DNA of 64,000 nt from Duganella zoogloeoides (GCF_034479515.1 NZ_CP140152.1:3286001-3350000); one strand, 5' to 3'; shown: positions 1 to 8,663, counted from the first letter of the stretch. The notes: generated by a model from the letters alone, not told the origin. Program-made: numbers and translations.

Positions 1-830
1 CCACCGTCCCCGCCGCCGCGCTGGCCCAGGTCAAGTCGCTGGTGCACAAGGACGAAAAGCGCCGCTACCTGGTTTACACGCCGCCATCGTACGACCGGCA
101 GCCGCAAAAATCCTACCCGGTCGTGTTCAATTTCCACGGCAGCGGCATGACCATGGCCGAGCAGATGCTGTACACGCAGATGAACCGCGCCGCCGACCGC
201 CACCAGTTCATCGTGGTGTATCCGGCAGGCGTCAAGCAGGACTGGAACGTGGGCTTCGGCATGTCGTACCTGGACGGTCCCGACGATATCGGCTATACGC
301 AGGCGCTGCTGGCAAAGCTCAAGCAGGACTACCGCGTCGATGACCGGCGCGTGTACGCCACCGGCCTGTCGCGCGGCGGCTTCTTCGCCCTGCGCATCGC
401 CGCCGAACTGCCGCAACTGTTCGCGGCTGTCGCCTCGGTCGGTGCGCCGATGCCCGAACCGGTCATTGCCCATCACACCGGCAAAGGAAAAATAGGCGTA
501 CTGCAGCTGCACGGCACTGCCGACCAGGTGGTGGCCTACGCCGGCAAGCCGGCCGGCTACCTGTCAGCCGAGGCGACCTACACCTACTGGCTCGAGCGCA
601 ACGGCATCGCCGCAGGCACCGCCACACCGGTCGAGATCGGCGCCGACGTCAGCTGGCAAGAACAGAGCAATGGCCACCAGCGCGTCGCCCTGGCCACGAT
701 CCGCGACGGCGGCCACACCTGGCCCGGCGCCGATCCCTTCAACATCGGCCTGCCAATCGGCAAAACCACCACCACCGTCGACGCCAACGAAACCATCTGG
801 CAATTCTTCACCCACCACCACCACCGCTAA
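1..830 (+). CDS. Secreted PHB-depolymerase/esterase-like alpha/beta hydrolase, 5' end outside window
   Basis: The reading frame is open to the left edge, so the start lies outside the window. The first visible residues (TVPAAALAQ) look like the end of a signal peptide. Counted from the valine codon at 42, the protein shows an oxyanion-hole HGSG at about 32-35, the nucleophile elbow GLSRG with Ser110, an acid Asp161 in HGTADQ and the catalytic His225 in DGGHTWPG. This is a complete serine-hydrolase triad in the arrangement of the LpqC / poly(3-hydroxybutyrate) depolymerase / feruloyl esterase family. The family hydrolyses polyesters or aryl esters outside the cytoplasm; the substrate here cannot be told. 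A palindromic repeat begins five bases after the stop. Family call is firm, specific activity is inference. Confidence 0.85.
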   Translation, partial: TVPAAALAQVKSLVHKDEKRRYLVYTPPSYDRQPQKSYPVVFNFHGSGMTMAEQMLYTQMNRAADRHQFIVVYPAGVKQDWNVGFGMSYLDGPDDIGYTQALLAKLKQDYRVDDRRVYATGLSRGGFFALRIAAELPQLFAAVASVGAPMPEPVIAHHTGKGKIGVLQLHGTADQVVAYAGKPAGYLSAEATYTYWLERNGIAAGTATPVEIGADVSWQEQSNGHQRVALATIRDGGHTWPGADPFNIGLPIGKTTTTVDANETIWQFFTHHHHR

Positions 831-834
831 CTTC

Positions 835-930
835 GGGGTCAGTGCCGACATTCGGACATCGCGGAACTTTTTTGTTGAAGCTAACAACAACGGAAAAGTT
901 CAAAAATGTCCGAATGTCGGCACTGACCCC
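835..930. repeat. Long palindromic element, copy 1 (25-bp perfect arms)
   Basis: The arms at 835-859 and 906-930 are perfect inverted copies of 25 bp starting GGGGTCAGTGCCGACATTCG. The 46-bp interior can fold further (GAACTTTT at 864-871 with AAAAGTTC at 894-901; TTGTTG at 872-877 with CAACAA at 885-890). The whole element could form one long hairpin. The same arm sequence recurs at 39945-40001, so this is a dispersed family (REP- or MITE-like), not just a terminator of the esterase gene. No transposase is adjacent. Confidence 0.9.
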
Positions 931-984
931 TGAAGTTCTCTGACCCCTGAAGTTCTGACCCCTGAAGTTCTGACCCCTGAAGTT
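923..984. repeat. Tandem 15-bp array, four copies
   Basis: The unit CTGACCCCTGAAGTT occurs at 923-937, 940-954, 955-969 and 970-984, with two extra bases (CT) between the first two copies. The first unit overlaps the right arm of the adjacent palindrome, whose last bases are CTGACCCC. The array therefore looks like an expansion of the element's edge. It ends three bases before the stop codon of the minus-strand cupin gene. Confidence 0.9.
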
Positions 985-987
985 GGG

Positions 988-1857
988 TCAGGTGAGGGAG
1001 TACGGGACGCCGCGCGCCCAGTGGTTGGAGGACAGCGAGAACGTCAGCGCGCGCACCTGGTGGTACCAGCCGGCGGGAACGAACAGCATGTCGCCGGGGT
1101 TGACGATCACTTCGACGCAGTTGGCCTGGCGCGCCAGCGGGTAGCGGTCGTAATCGGGCGCTTCGGGGTCGAACGGGGAGCCGAACAGGATGGCGTTCGC
1201 TTCCTTCGGGTACAGGAATTCGTCATGGTGCGGCGGCGCCAGGTAGATGCGCTTGGTGCCCCAGATTTGCGCGAACACGTTATCGTCGTAGTCGCAGTGC
1301 AGCGGCGTCATGGTGCGCACGGGGCCGAGCCAGAAACGCGGCGGTCCCATTTTCTGGAAGTAGCCGGGCCAGTGGCACATGCTGTTCAATTCCCGCAGTT
1401 CGAGGTTGCCAACATAGGGCGGCAAATCGTCGGCGCCAGCCAGCGAGATATCGAGGTATTCGCGCATGGTCATGTCGCGCATCGGGCGGTCGGCGGCAAA
1501 GGCGTTGGCGATGTAGTCGCCCACGCGGGCGCGTACCGGCACGTCGCCATATTGTTCGCGCAGCTGCTCCGGCGTAAGGCGGCACAGCGGCCAGCGGTCC
1601 ACCACGCCCGTGATCAGGAATGGCAGCCCTTGCGCGGCACGGGCGCGGAAGGCCGCTGCGTCGAGATGGCCATAGCGCGGCACTTCCGTGATCGCGGGCA
1701 GATCGCGGCTCACGCGGCGGATGGCGTGGCGCATTTCATCGATCGACGGCACGCCGCGCACCTGGGCGTCTTTCAGCTCGCGCGCGTGCTTTCTGGCCAG
1801 TGCCTCTTCGGGCGTGTCGATGAATTTTCGGGGCGGCAGGCGTGATTCTCTGGACAT
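988..1857 (-). CDS. Cupin-8 / JmjC-domain protein (putative Fe(II)/2-oxoglutarate oxygenase)
   Basis: About 289 residues. I use the ATG at 1857 (MSRESRLPP); the frame is open to a TTG at 1881 but neither has a clear Shine-Dalgarno. The JmjC-type metal site is visible: HxD in TPLHCDYDD (His187, Asp189) and the distal His266 in PAGWYHQV, with Lys202 in GTKRIYL as a likely 2-oxoglutarate contact. The preceding PGDMLFVP is the usual cupin-8 strand. Family members hydroxylate protein side chains or small molecules; the target is unknown. It stands alone, divergent from the binding-protein gene at 1930, and its stop codon touches the tandem repeat. Fold and metal site are confident; substrate is not. 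Confidence 0.85.
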   Translation of the reverse strand: MSRESRLPPRKFIDTPEEALARKHARELKDAQVRGVPSIDEMRHAIRRVSRDLPAITEVPRYGHLDAAAFRARAAQGLPFLITGVVDRWPLCRLTPEQLREQYGDVPVRARVGDYIANAFAADRPMRDMTMREYLDISLAGADDLPPYVGNLELRELNSMCHWPGYFQKMGPPRFWLGPVRTMTPLHCDYDDNVFAQIWGTKRIYLAPPHHDEFLYPKEANAILFGSPFDPEAPDYDRYPLARQANCVEVIVNPGDMLFVPAGWYHQVRALTFSLSSNHWARGVPYSLT

Positions 1858-1929
1858 GCTGGGCAATGGTTGTGAGGGCAATGAAACAAAAGGCGGTAGT
1901 ATACCGGTTCGTCACGCTCTCAACGATCC

Positions 1930-2748
1930 ATGATGCAAACCGGCGGCATGCGTATTTTTCGACTTTCCCTCGCAGCCGCGCTGCTGGCCGGCGGCGTGGC
2001 GCGCGCGGCCGACATCCCGGTCACCATTTATGCCGATGCCGGCTACCCGCCCTATTCCTACGACAAGGATGGCAAAGCCGCCGGCCTGTATCACGAAATC
2101 GTGAAGGCCGCGCTGGCGCGCATGCAAGGTTACAAGGTCGATATCAAGCCGGTGCCGTGGAAGCGCGGCATGGCGCTGCTGCAGTCGGGTGCCGGCTTTG
2201 CGCTGTATCCGCCGTACATGAACACCAAGGACGAACCGTGGACCTGGCCCTATTCGCGCCCGCTCTACGAGGAACACGTGGTGGCGTTTTGCCGCAAGGA
2301 CCTGCTGGGAGGCCGCGGCCGCACGCGCTGGCCCGAAGATTTTTATGGTCTCACCATCGGCAACAATTCCGGCTTCATCGTCGGCGGCGAAGCGTTCGAC
2401 CAGGCGGTGCGCGATGGCCGCATGCGGGTGTCCGAAGCGCGCGACAGCGCCACCAACATCCTCAAACTAAAGCTGGGCCGTATCGACTGCTACATCAACG
2501 ACCGCTATTCGATCGCGTGGACCATGCGCCAGCTCAAGGCCGAAGGCCGCATCAACGACCGCGCCGGCCAGGCCGAGGTGGTGGAAGCAGCAGTGATCGC
2601 GGTGAAGAACGGCTATCTCGGCTACACCAACCGCGACCAGGGACGCTTCCCGTTCAAGGCCGACTTCGTGCGCCAGTTCGATACCGCCATCGACAGCCTC
2701 AAACGCAGCGGCGAACTCGATCGCATCGTGCGCGGCTACCTCAAGTAG
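1930..2748 (+). CDS. Periplasmic solute-binding protein, amino-acid (SBP_bac_3) type
   Basis: 272 residues, with a second ATG at 1948 (MRIFRLSLAA) that gives a more typical signal peptide ending VARA-AD. The mature protein has the type-3 binding-protein pattern: a YADAGYPPYSY strand at the beginning, then GLYHEIVKAAL, and a NNSGFIVGG segment in the second lobe. Such proteins either feed ABC importers or are stand-alone periplasmic sensors. No permease or ATPase gene is adjacent, so this copy is an orphan; orphan members of this group are common in beta-proteobacteria. The last codons are separated by three bases from the stop of the convergent oxidase operon. Confidence 0.85.
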   Translation: MMQTGGMRIFRLSLAAALLAGGVARAADIPVTIYADAGYPPYSYDKDGKAAGLYHEIVKAALARMQGYKVDIKPVPWKRGMALLQSGAGFALYPPYMNTKDEPWTWPYSRPLYEEHVVAFCRKDLLGGRGRTRWPEDFYGLTIGNNSGFIVGGEAFDQAVRDGRMRVSEARDSATNILKLKLGRIDCYINDRYSIAWTMRQLKAEGRINDRAGQAEVVEAAVIAVKNGYLGYTNRDQGRFPFKADFVRQFDTAIDSLKRSGELDRIVRGYLK

Positions 2749-2751
2749 CAC

Positions 2752-3096
2752 TCAGACCGACGCGGGCCCCGAACACATCTCGACCATCAGCATCGGCACG
2801 CACGTCCACACGATGGCCACCAGCGACAGCGCGGCCGTCACCAGCGTGGCCCAGTCGTGCAGTGCCGGTGCGGCATCGCCCTGACGGCAAACACGGCGCA
2901 GCGACCGGGCGAACAACAGCGCTGCCGCCCCCACCGCCAGCACCGACACCGCGCCCAGCACCCACACCGGGTCGCCGCCGCGCTGGCAGGCCACTGCCGC
3001 ATACGCGTAGCAAAAGAAGAAATGCACGCCCCAGATCACCAGCGGCAGCACGGCGGTCAAAGTGCGGGTCAATAAACGGTCCTGGGCGCGCATCAT
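2752..3096 (-). CDS. Small membrane protein at the end of the caa3 oxidase operon
   Basis: 114 residues starting MMRAQDRLLT. The ATG at 3096 overlaps the TGA of the subunit I/III gene (ATGA), implying coupled translation. There are three hydrophobic helices (roughly residues 10-32, 42-62 and 82-104). No catalytic or metal motif is visible. The last operon position and size suggest either a subunit IV-like protein or an assembly factor of the oxidase; this is inference from position only. It is too short for a CtaG protein. Confidence 0.7.
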   Translation of the reverse strand: MMRAQDRLLTRTLTAVLPLVIWGVHFFFCYAYAAVACQRGGDPVWVLGAVSVLAVGAAALLFARSLRRVCRQGDAAPALHDWATLVTAALSLVAIVWTCVPMLMVEMCSGPASV

Positions 3097-5618
3097 GGCT
3101 CCATCAGCTTGGGCAGCACTTGCAGCACTACCGCGATGATCACGCCCTGCAGCGTGGCGTAGTGCCACACCAGCGCGCAGTTGTCGAGCGTGGCGCGGTT
3201 GACGGCGGACAGCCGGCCGGTCCACGACCGTGCGATCAGATACACGGCAAGGATGGTGAGCACCACCGCGTGCAGTCCCTGGTACGACAGCATGGCGGCA
3301 ATCGTCGCCGCCCAGGCGTTGGCGGTCGGATCGAGACCGGCCAGGAACTGGCTGCGCAAGTCGCCGGCAAAGGCGCCCAGCACGCAGGCCAGCGCCACCA
3401 GCACGAGCAGCCGGTGCATGCCAGATTTACCGTCGCTGCGGCGGGTCCATTCGATCAGCGCCGAACCAATGATCAACAGGCTGCACGAGAGCAGCGGCCA
3501 GATCGCGTCCGGCACGCGGCTGCCCGGCGGCGGGCACACGTCGAGCCGCATGGTGGTGTGAATGTGGGCGAACAGGAACGACGCGAAGATGGTGCCATCG
3601 ACCACCAGCATGATCATCGTGCCCCACCACGAGTGCGATGCCGGCCCGCTGGCGCCCACCGGCAGCGTCACCGTGTCGCTCACCTTGGCGGTGCGCTGCA
3701 TCGGCAAGCGGTCCGACTGCCACATCCAGATCACCATCGCCACCACGGCCACCACGCCGCAGGTGGCCGAGACCAGGGTCCACTGGATAGTGAGCAGCAG
3801 GAAGAAGCCGGCCGTGCCCACGGCAGCGATCAGCGGCCACCAGCTGTCGGTGGGCAGCACTTGCAGGTACAGCGGGCGCGCACTGATCGGGCTGGTGATG
3901 ATGGTTTCGCGGCGGCCGGTGACGGTGCCGGGCAGCCAGTGCCGGCCCTCCGGCACTTCGGTCATCAGCTCGGGACGGTCCCACAGCGGCTCGTGCGAGC
4001 GCACGTCCGGGATGCTGCGGGTGGCGTAGTCTTCGTTCGGGATCCACTCCAGGGTGGCGGCGTTCCACGGGTTGCCGGCGTCGCCCTTGGGCAGACGCAG
4101 CGTGCGCACCGCATCGACGATGAACAGCAGCACACCGAGCGCCAGGATCAGCGCGCCGATCGACGACGCCAGGTTGTAGCCATCCCACCCCATCTCGGTA
4201 CCGTACGTGTACACGCGGCGCGGCATGCCGAGCAGGCCGGCGATGTGCATCGGGAAGAAAGCCAGATTCATCCCCACGAACATCATGCCGAATACCCAGC
4301 GCCCGACTTTTTCGGACAGCTTGTTGCCGTTAATGAGCGGCATCCAGTAATACATGGCCGCGAACATCGGGAACACCAGCCCGCCGATCAGCACATAGTG
4401 CAGGTGGGCGACGATGAAATACGTGTCGTGCGCCTGCCAGTCGAACGGCAGCAGCGCCACCATTACACCGGTCAGGCCACCGAGCACGAAGATGAACATG
4501 AAACCGAGCAGGAACAGCGTGGGCGCGACCATGCGCATCTGGCCGCGCCACATGGTGGCGAGCCACGCAAACACCTGCACCCCGGTCGGTATCGCCACGG
4601 CCATGCTGGCCGCAGACACCAGGCTGGTTTCCAGCACGCCCAGGCCGGCCGTAAACATATGATGCGCCCACAAGGCAAAGCTGAAGAAGCCCACGATCAC
4701 CAGCGCGGCGACGATGGACCTGTGGCCGACCAGCTGCGTGCCGGCCAGCGCCGGGATCATGGTCGATACCATGCCGGCCGCCGGCAGGAAGATGATGTAC
4801 ACCTCGGGATGGCCGAAGAACCAGAACAGGTGCTGCCACAGCACCGGGTCGCCGCCGCGCGCGGGAATGAAGAATGGCCAGTCGAATGCGCGCTCCATTT
4901 CCAGCAGGGTGGTGCCGGCGATGACCGCCGGGAAGGCAAACACGATCATCACGCCCACCACCAGCATGGCCCACGCATACACCGGCATGCGCGCGAGCGT
5001 CATGCCCGGCGCACGGGTAAACAGGATGCCGACGATCAGTTCGATGGCGCCGGCAATCGCGGAGATTTCGATAAAACCGATCCCCAGCAGCCAGAAGTCG
5101 GCGTTCAGACCCGGCGAATACTCCTTGCTGGTGAGCGGCGGGTACATGAACCAGCCGCCATCGGGCGCCAGGCCCACGAACAGGCTGGTGAAAAATCCGA
5201 GGCCGCCCACGGCGTAGGCCCAAAAGGCATACGCGGACAGGCGCGGAAACGGCAGGTCGCGCGCACCCAGCATGCCGGGCAGCAGGTACACGGCAATCGC
5301 CTCCACCACGGGGATCGCAAACAGGAACATCATCACCGTGCCGTGCATGGTGAACACCTGGTTATAGGTGGCAGGCGTGAGCAGGCCGGCGTCGGGCACG
5401 GCCAGCTGGGCGCGGATCATCAGGCCCAGGATGCCGGCCAGCACAAAGAACAGCAGCGCGGTGCCAATGTACAGCAGGCCGATATTGGTGTTGTTGACAG
5501 TGGTGAGAAACGCCAGGCCGCGCGGCGTGCGCCACACGCGTTCGAGCTTTTCCACCTCGTCGGGCGGTCGTGGCAGGGAGCTGGGCAGCTCGTTCATGGT
5601 GTCGCTTGCTGCGGTCAT
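3093..5618 (-). CDS. Cytochrome c oxidase subunit I+III fusion (caa3-type)
   Basis: 841 residues from the ATG at 5618, which overlaps the TGA of the subunit II gene. Residues about 25-505 are a heme-copper oxidase subunit I. Heme ligand His92 lies in FTMHGTVMMF. HPEVY at 270-274 gives CuB His270, the proton-channel Glu272 and the cross-linked Tyr274. CuB ligands His319/His320 lie in WAHHMFTAGL, and heme ligands His405/His407 in HDTYFIVAHLHY. After a linker, residues about 590-841 form a further multi-helix bundle matching subunit III. Subunit I alone is usually near 530 residues, so this is a natural I-III fusion as in Thermus-type caa3 enzymes. It reduces oxygen to water with proton pumping in the inner membrane, and lies with subunit II and two cytochromes c. 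Confidence 0.95.
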   Translation of the reverse strand: MTAASDTMNELPSSLPRPPDEVEKLERVWRTPRGLAFLTTVNNTNIGLLYIGTALLFFVLAGILGLMIRAQLAVPDAGLLTPATYNQVFTMHGTVMMFLFAIPVVEAIAVYLLPGMLGARDLPFPRLSAYAFWAYAVGGLGFFTSLFVGLAPDGGWFMYPPLTSKEYSPGLNADFWLLGIGFIEISAIAGAIELIVGILFTRAPGMTLARMPVYAWAMLVVGVMIVFAFPAVIAGTTLLEMERAFDWPFFIPARGGDPVLWQHLFWFFGHPEVYIIFLPAAGMVSTMIPALAGTQLVGHRSIVAALVIVGFFSFALWAHHMFTAGLGVLETSLVSAASMAVAIPTGVQVFAWLATMWRGQMRMVAPTLFLLGFMFIFVLGGLTGVMVALLPFDWQAHDTYFIVAHLHYVLIGGLVFPMFAAMYYWMPLINGNKLSEKVGRWVFGMMFVGMNLAFFPMHIAGLLGMPRRVYTYGTEMGWDGYNLASSIGALILALGVLLFIVDAVRTLRLPKGDAGNPWNAATLEWIPNEDYATRSIPDVRSHEPLWDRPELMTEVPEGRHWLPGTVTGRRETIITSPISARPLYLQVLPTDSWWPLIAAVGTAGFFLLLTIQWTLVSATCGVVAVVAMVIWMWQSDRLPMQRTAKVSDTVTLPVGASGPASHSWWGTMIMLVVDGTIFASFLFAHIHTTMRLDVCPPPGSRVPDAIWPLLSCSLLIIGSALIEWTRRSDGKSGMHRLLVLVALACVLGAFAGDLRSQFLAGLDPTANAWAATIAAMLSYQGLHAVVLTILAVYLIARSWTGRLSAVNRATLDNCALVWHYATLQGVIIAVVLQVLPKLMEP

Positions 5619-6574
5619 TTCAAACTTTCCAGGTAAGCGGCCAGCGCGGTGAGCGTGGCGGGGTCCATGTCGGTACTGGCGGGCATGCGCACGCCGGGCT
5701 TGGCCACGTGCGGGTTGGCGATCCACGCGGCCAGGTTGGCGCGGTTGTTCGGCTGGGCGCCGGCGCCCAGGTACAGGCGGCTGCCGAAGTGCGTGAGGTC
5801 GGGTGCATTGATTTGCGCTGCCTGCACCGTGGGCACGGCGACGGCCGGATCATCGACACCGCGCACCGTGTGGCAGGCGCTGCACCGCTGTTCGACAAAG
5901 GCGCGGCGGCCGCGTTCCACCTGGGCGCTGGCGGCTGTCGATGCCGGCCGCGCCTGCGCTGCCAGCCAAGCCTGGAATTGGTCGGGCGGCTGCGCCACGA
6001 TGTGCAGTGCCATGCGCGCATGCTGCTCGCCGCAGTATTCGGCGCACTGGGCGCGATACACGCCGGCGCGGTCGGCCTGCAAGGTCATGCCGTGCACGCG
6101 GCCCGGGATCATGTCCACCTTGCCGGCCAGCGACGGCGCCCAGAAGCTGTGGATCACGTCCGCGCTGGAGAGGCCCAGGTACACGGGCTGGCCCACCGGC
6201 AGGCGGATCTCGTTGGCCAGCACGATGTCTTCGCGCCCGTCGGGGTGGCTGTAGCGGATCTCCCACCACCACATGTGGCCGATGACGGCGATCTTGACCG
6301 CGTGCTGCGACGACGGCTGGCTCAGTTGGACGGTGCGCCAGGTGCCGAACACCAGCAGCGCCGACAACAGCACCAGCGGCAGCAGCACGCCGCCACCGAG
6401 CAGCCAGTACATCGGGCGGATTTTCTCGCCACGCCGCAGGCTCAGGGCGCACAGCACCATCACGCCGACAAACAGCACGGTGCCGCCGATGAACAGGATC
6501 CAGCTCAATTGCGTGATGATGGCGGCATCGGGTCCGGCCGGATGCAGCACCGACTGTTGTGCGAAATTGCTCAT
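5615..6574 (-). CDS. Cytochrome c oxidase subunit II with fused cytochrome c domain
   Basis: 319 residues. Start ATG at 6574 overlaps the stop of the upstream cytochrome c gene. Two membrane helices (about 22-44 and 56-77) anchor a cupredoxin domain. The CuA ligands are His142 (IHSFW), Cys177, Glu179, Cys181, His185 and Met188 in the stretch CAEYCGEQHARM. A C-terminal class I cytochrome c follows, with CSACH at 231-235 and a likely axial Met297. This II-c fusion defines caa3 oxidases, where the tethered heme passes electrons to CuA. No N-terminal lipobox is seen. All key ligands are present, so it should be active with the I/III fusion encoded downstream. Confidence 0.95.
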   Translation of the reverse strand: MSNFAQQSVLHPAGPDAAIITQLSWILFIGGTVLFVGVMVLCALSLRRGEKIRPMYWLLGGGVLLPLVLLSALLVFGTWRTVQLSQPSSQHAVKIAVIGHMWWWEIRYSHPDGREDIVLANEIRLPVGQPVYLGLSSADVIHSFWAPSLAGKVDMIPGRVHGMTLQADRAGVYRAQCAEYCGEQHARMALHIVAQPPDQFQAWLAAQARPASTAASAQVERGRRAFVEQRCSACHTVRGVDDPAVAVPTVQAAQINAPDLTHFGSRLYLGAGAQPNNRANLAAWIANPHVAKPGVRMPASTDMDPATLTALAAYLESLK

Positions 6575-6936
6575 CGCAGCTCCGTCAGGTAGGCGGCCAT
6601 GTGGCGCGCATCGTCGAGCGAGACGCCCATGGCCGGCATGGTGGTGCCGGGCTTCATGGCGGCCGGATCGACGATCCAGCGCGCCAGCGCCTCGGGCGCG
6701 TTGGGCACGTGGCCGGCGATATAGCTGCGGCGCCCATACCCGTCGAGCGCGGGACCGATCACGCCGCGCGCGGCCGGCACCTCGGCAATCGCGTGGCACG
6801 AGCCACAGTGGTATTGCGCCAGCAGCAGTTTGCCGCGCGCTGGGTCACCGCTGGCCGGTGCGAGCGGCGCTTTGTCACCGTTGTCGCAGCCGGCCAGCAA
6901 GGCGGCGCACAACAACAGCAGGGAATAAACAGGCAT
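6571..6936 (-). CDS. Cytochrome c lipoprotein, first gene of caa3 operon
   Basis: About 121 residues from ATG 6936 (MPVYSLLLLC); a GTG at 6942 is an alternative. A lipobox LLAGC puts the lipidated cysteine near residue 17. One heme site CGSCH lies at 44-48 and a methionine ligand is likely in MPAMGVS near the C terminus. It overlaps the subunit II start by four bases. It is probably a membrane-tethered electron donor to the oxidase, by position. The C-terminal half (PGTTMPAMGV then DARHMAAYL) closely resembles the C-terminal heme domain of the divergent diheme protein at 7059, suggesting a shared origin. Confidence 0.9.
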   Translation of the reverse strand: MPVYSLLLLCAALLAGCDNGDKAPLAPASGDPARGKLLLAQYHCGSCHAIAEVPAARGVIGPALDGYGRRSYIAGHVPNAPEALARWIVDPAAMKPGTTMPAMGVSLDDARHMAAYLTELR

Positions 6937-7058
6937 GCGCACGATAGCAATCCGGTGTTAGTCATTGAATAGATATAATACAAGAAACACATTAATTTCA
7001 TAAAGGCAACAGAACGCGTGCTTGCATGCCGCTGCCTCCTCTCGTACCAGGAAAATCG
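6937..7058. promoter_or_regulatory. Divergent promoter region between oxidase operon and diheme cytochrome
   Basis: This AT-rich spacer is the only obvious place for promoters of both units. TATAAT on the plus strand at 6974-6979 is a perfect -10 but lacks a good -35. On the minus strand TTATGA (7003-6998) and TATTAT (6980-6975) are 17 bp apart and could serve the oxidase operon. Both assignments are tentative. Confidence 0.35.
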
Positions 7059-7952
7059 ATGATCAACACCCGCCGCCGCCTCATCCTTACCACTGTTGCC
7101 GCCACGCTGGCGGCTGCTGGCGTCGTGGGCGGGATCATCGGCCTGGCGGTACTGTATGGTGGTTTTTATAATATTAGCGCCACCAAGTCGCATTTCCCGC
7201 AAGTACACCGGATCCTCGAACGCGGCTTGCTGGAGTCGGTCAGCTTTCATGCGCGCGATGTGCAGGTGCCGAAAGAGATCACGCTGGAAGCGGATACACC
7301 GCCCGGCGCGCCTTCGGCAGCGTTCCGCGCCAAGCCGCAGGTGGTGCGCGGCGCCGGCCTGTACCGCGACAACTGCGTGGTGTGCCATGGTGCGCCGGGC
7401 GTGGCGCAGGGCGATATCGGCAAGAGCATGCAGCCCGTACCCGGGCCGTTGTCGGACGCGGCGCGCCGCTGGCGCCCGAATGAGCTGTACTGGATCACGC
7501 GCCACGGTATCAAGATGAGCGGCATGCCGGCGTGGCAGTACCACCTGGCGGAAGAAGATATCTGGGCGGTGGTGGGCTTCCTGGTCGCCCTGCCCTCGAT
7601 GACGCCGAAGGACTACGCGGACATCACCACGCAGTCAGGCGCGCAACCGCGTGCGCCGCGGCCATCGTTCGCGCAACCGGACGTGGAGCGCGGCCGCCTG
7701 GCGTTCACCCAGTACGCGTGCCACGCCTGCCACATGGTGCCGGGCGTAGTGGGGTCTGAGACGTCGGTGGGGCCCGCACTGGGCGACCTGAAGTCGCGCA
7801 AGTTCATCGCCGACGATTTGCCAAACGATGCCGCCAACCTGGCCCACTTCATCCGCGATCCGCAAGCCATCAGCCCCCACAGCGCCATGCCGGCCATGGG
7901 CGTGACCGAATCGGACGCGCGCGACATGGCGGCGTACCTGCTGGCGCAATAA
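7059..7952 (+). CDS. Membrane-anchored diheme cytochrome c
   Basis: 297 residues from ATG 7059 (MINTRRRLIL), chosen because AGGA lies six bases upstream; the ATG at 7026 has no such site. An N-terminal helix (about 8-34) is an uncleaved anchor or signal. Two class I heme sites are visible: CVVCH at 106-110 and CHACH at 221-225, with methionine ligands likely in MSGMPAW and MPAMGVT. It faces the caa3 operon divergently and probably carries electrons from quinol-linked or alcohol dehydrogenases towards the oxidase; this is inferred from context. Its stop is one base from the stop of convergent urtE. Confidence 0.9.
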   Translation: MINTRRRLILTTVAATLAAAGVVGGIIGLAVLYGGFYNISATKSHFPQVHRILERGLLESVSFHARDVQVPKEITLEADTPPGAPSAAFRAKPQVVRGAGLYRDNCVVCHGAPGVAQGDIGKSMQPVPGPLSDAARRWRPNELYWITRHGIKMSGMPAWQYHLAEEDIWAVVGFLVALPSMTPKDYADITTQSGAQPRAPRPSFAQPDVERGRLAFTQYACHACHMVPGVVGSETSVGPALGDLKSRKFIADDLPNDAANLAHFIRDPQAISPHSAMPAMGVTESDARDMAAYLLAQ

Positions 7953-7953
7953 C

Positions 7954-8652
7954 TTATACCGCCAGGTGGCGCTTGACCTCCGGGTCGCCCATCTGCGCCT
8001 GCATGCCCGCCGCCACCACTTCCCCGCGCGAGAGCACCATGAACTGGTCGGCCAGCTCGTGGGCAAAATCGAAGTACTGCTCACACAGCAAAATCGCCAT
8101 GTCGCCCCGTTCGCGCAGCAGCCGGATCACGTTGCCGATATCCTTGATGATCGACGGCTGGATGCCTTCGGTGGGCTCATCGAGAATGATCAGCCTTGGC
8201 TCGGCCAGCAAGGCGCGCGCGATCGCCAGTTGCTGTTGCTGTCCACCCGATAAATCGCCACCGCGCCGGTGCAGCATCGATTTGAGCACAGGGAACAGTT
8301 CGTACACTTCACCCTTGATGGTGCTGGCCTTTTTGCCGCTGTGGGTCGCCAAGCCCATCAGCAGGTTTTCTTCCACCGTCAGCCGCGCGAAAATTTCGCG
8401 GCCCTGCGGCACGTAGGCGATGCCGGCCCGCGCGCGCTGGTGCGGCGCCAGGCGGGTGATGTCGCGCCCTTCCAGCCTGACCGTGCCGCTCGCTGCCGGC
8501 AGCACGCCCATCAGGCATTTCAGCAGCGTGGTCTTGCCCACGCCGTTACGGCCCAGCAGCGCCATGCACTTGCCCCGTTCCAGTTCGAGCGAGACGCCCC
8601 GCAGCGTGTGCGCGGCGCCGTAGTACTGGTTGATATTTTCCACTTGCAGCAT
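7954..8652 (-). CDS. urtE: Urea ABC transporter ATP-binding protein UrtE
   Basis: 232 residues. Walker A GRNGVGKTT lies near 34-42, the signature LSGGQQQQ near 134, Walker B LIILDEP follows it, and the switch region ends in LLCEQYFDFA. The pattern is that of the LivF-like second ATPase of the urea transporter: QYYGAAHTLRG at the N terminus, EGIQPSII after Walker B, and EQYFDFA where LivF has EQN. It pairs with UrtD on the UrtBC membrane dimer to drive urea uptake. It is last in the order urtA-B-C-D-E and starts 11 bases after urtD. Confidence 0.95.
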   Translation of the reverse strand: MLQVENINQYYGAAHTLRGVSLELERGKCMALLGRNGVGKTTLLKCLMGVLPAASGTVRLEGRDITRLAPHQRARAGIAYVPQGREIFARLTVEENLLMGLATHSGKKASTIKGEVYELFPVLKSMLHRRGGDLSGGQQQQLAIARALLAEPRLIILDEPTEGIQPSIIKDIGNVIRLLRERGDMAILLCEQYFDFAHELADQFMVLSRGEVVAAGMQAQMGDPEVKRHLAV

Positions 8653-8663
8653 GTCGGTTCCCT

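Noticed and set aside
860..905. Palindrome interior considered as a small RNA or gene
   Set aside because: No start codon with ribosome site, no promoter, and the interior folds on itself; treated as part of the element.
923..984. Short tandem repeat considered as a CRISPR array
   Set aside because: The 15-bp units are directly adjacent with no unique spacers and no cas gene is near.
1842..5636. 1264-residue open frame on the plus strand
   Set aside because: It lies antisense to the cytochrome oxidase genes, is very rich in His, Arg and Gln, and has no domain; this is an artefact of GC-rich coding DNA.
7026..7058. Earlier ATG (7026) for the diheme cytochrome
   Set aside because: It lacks a Shine-Dalgarno and would put eleven extra residues before the basic n-region of the membrane anchor.
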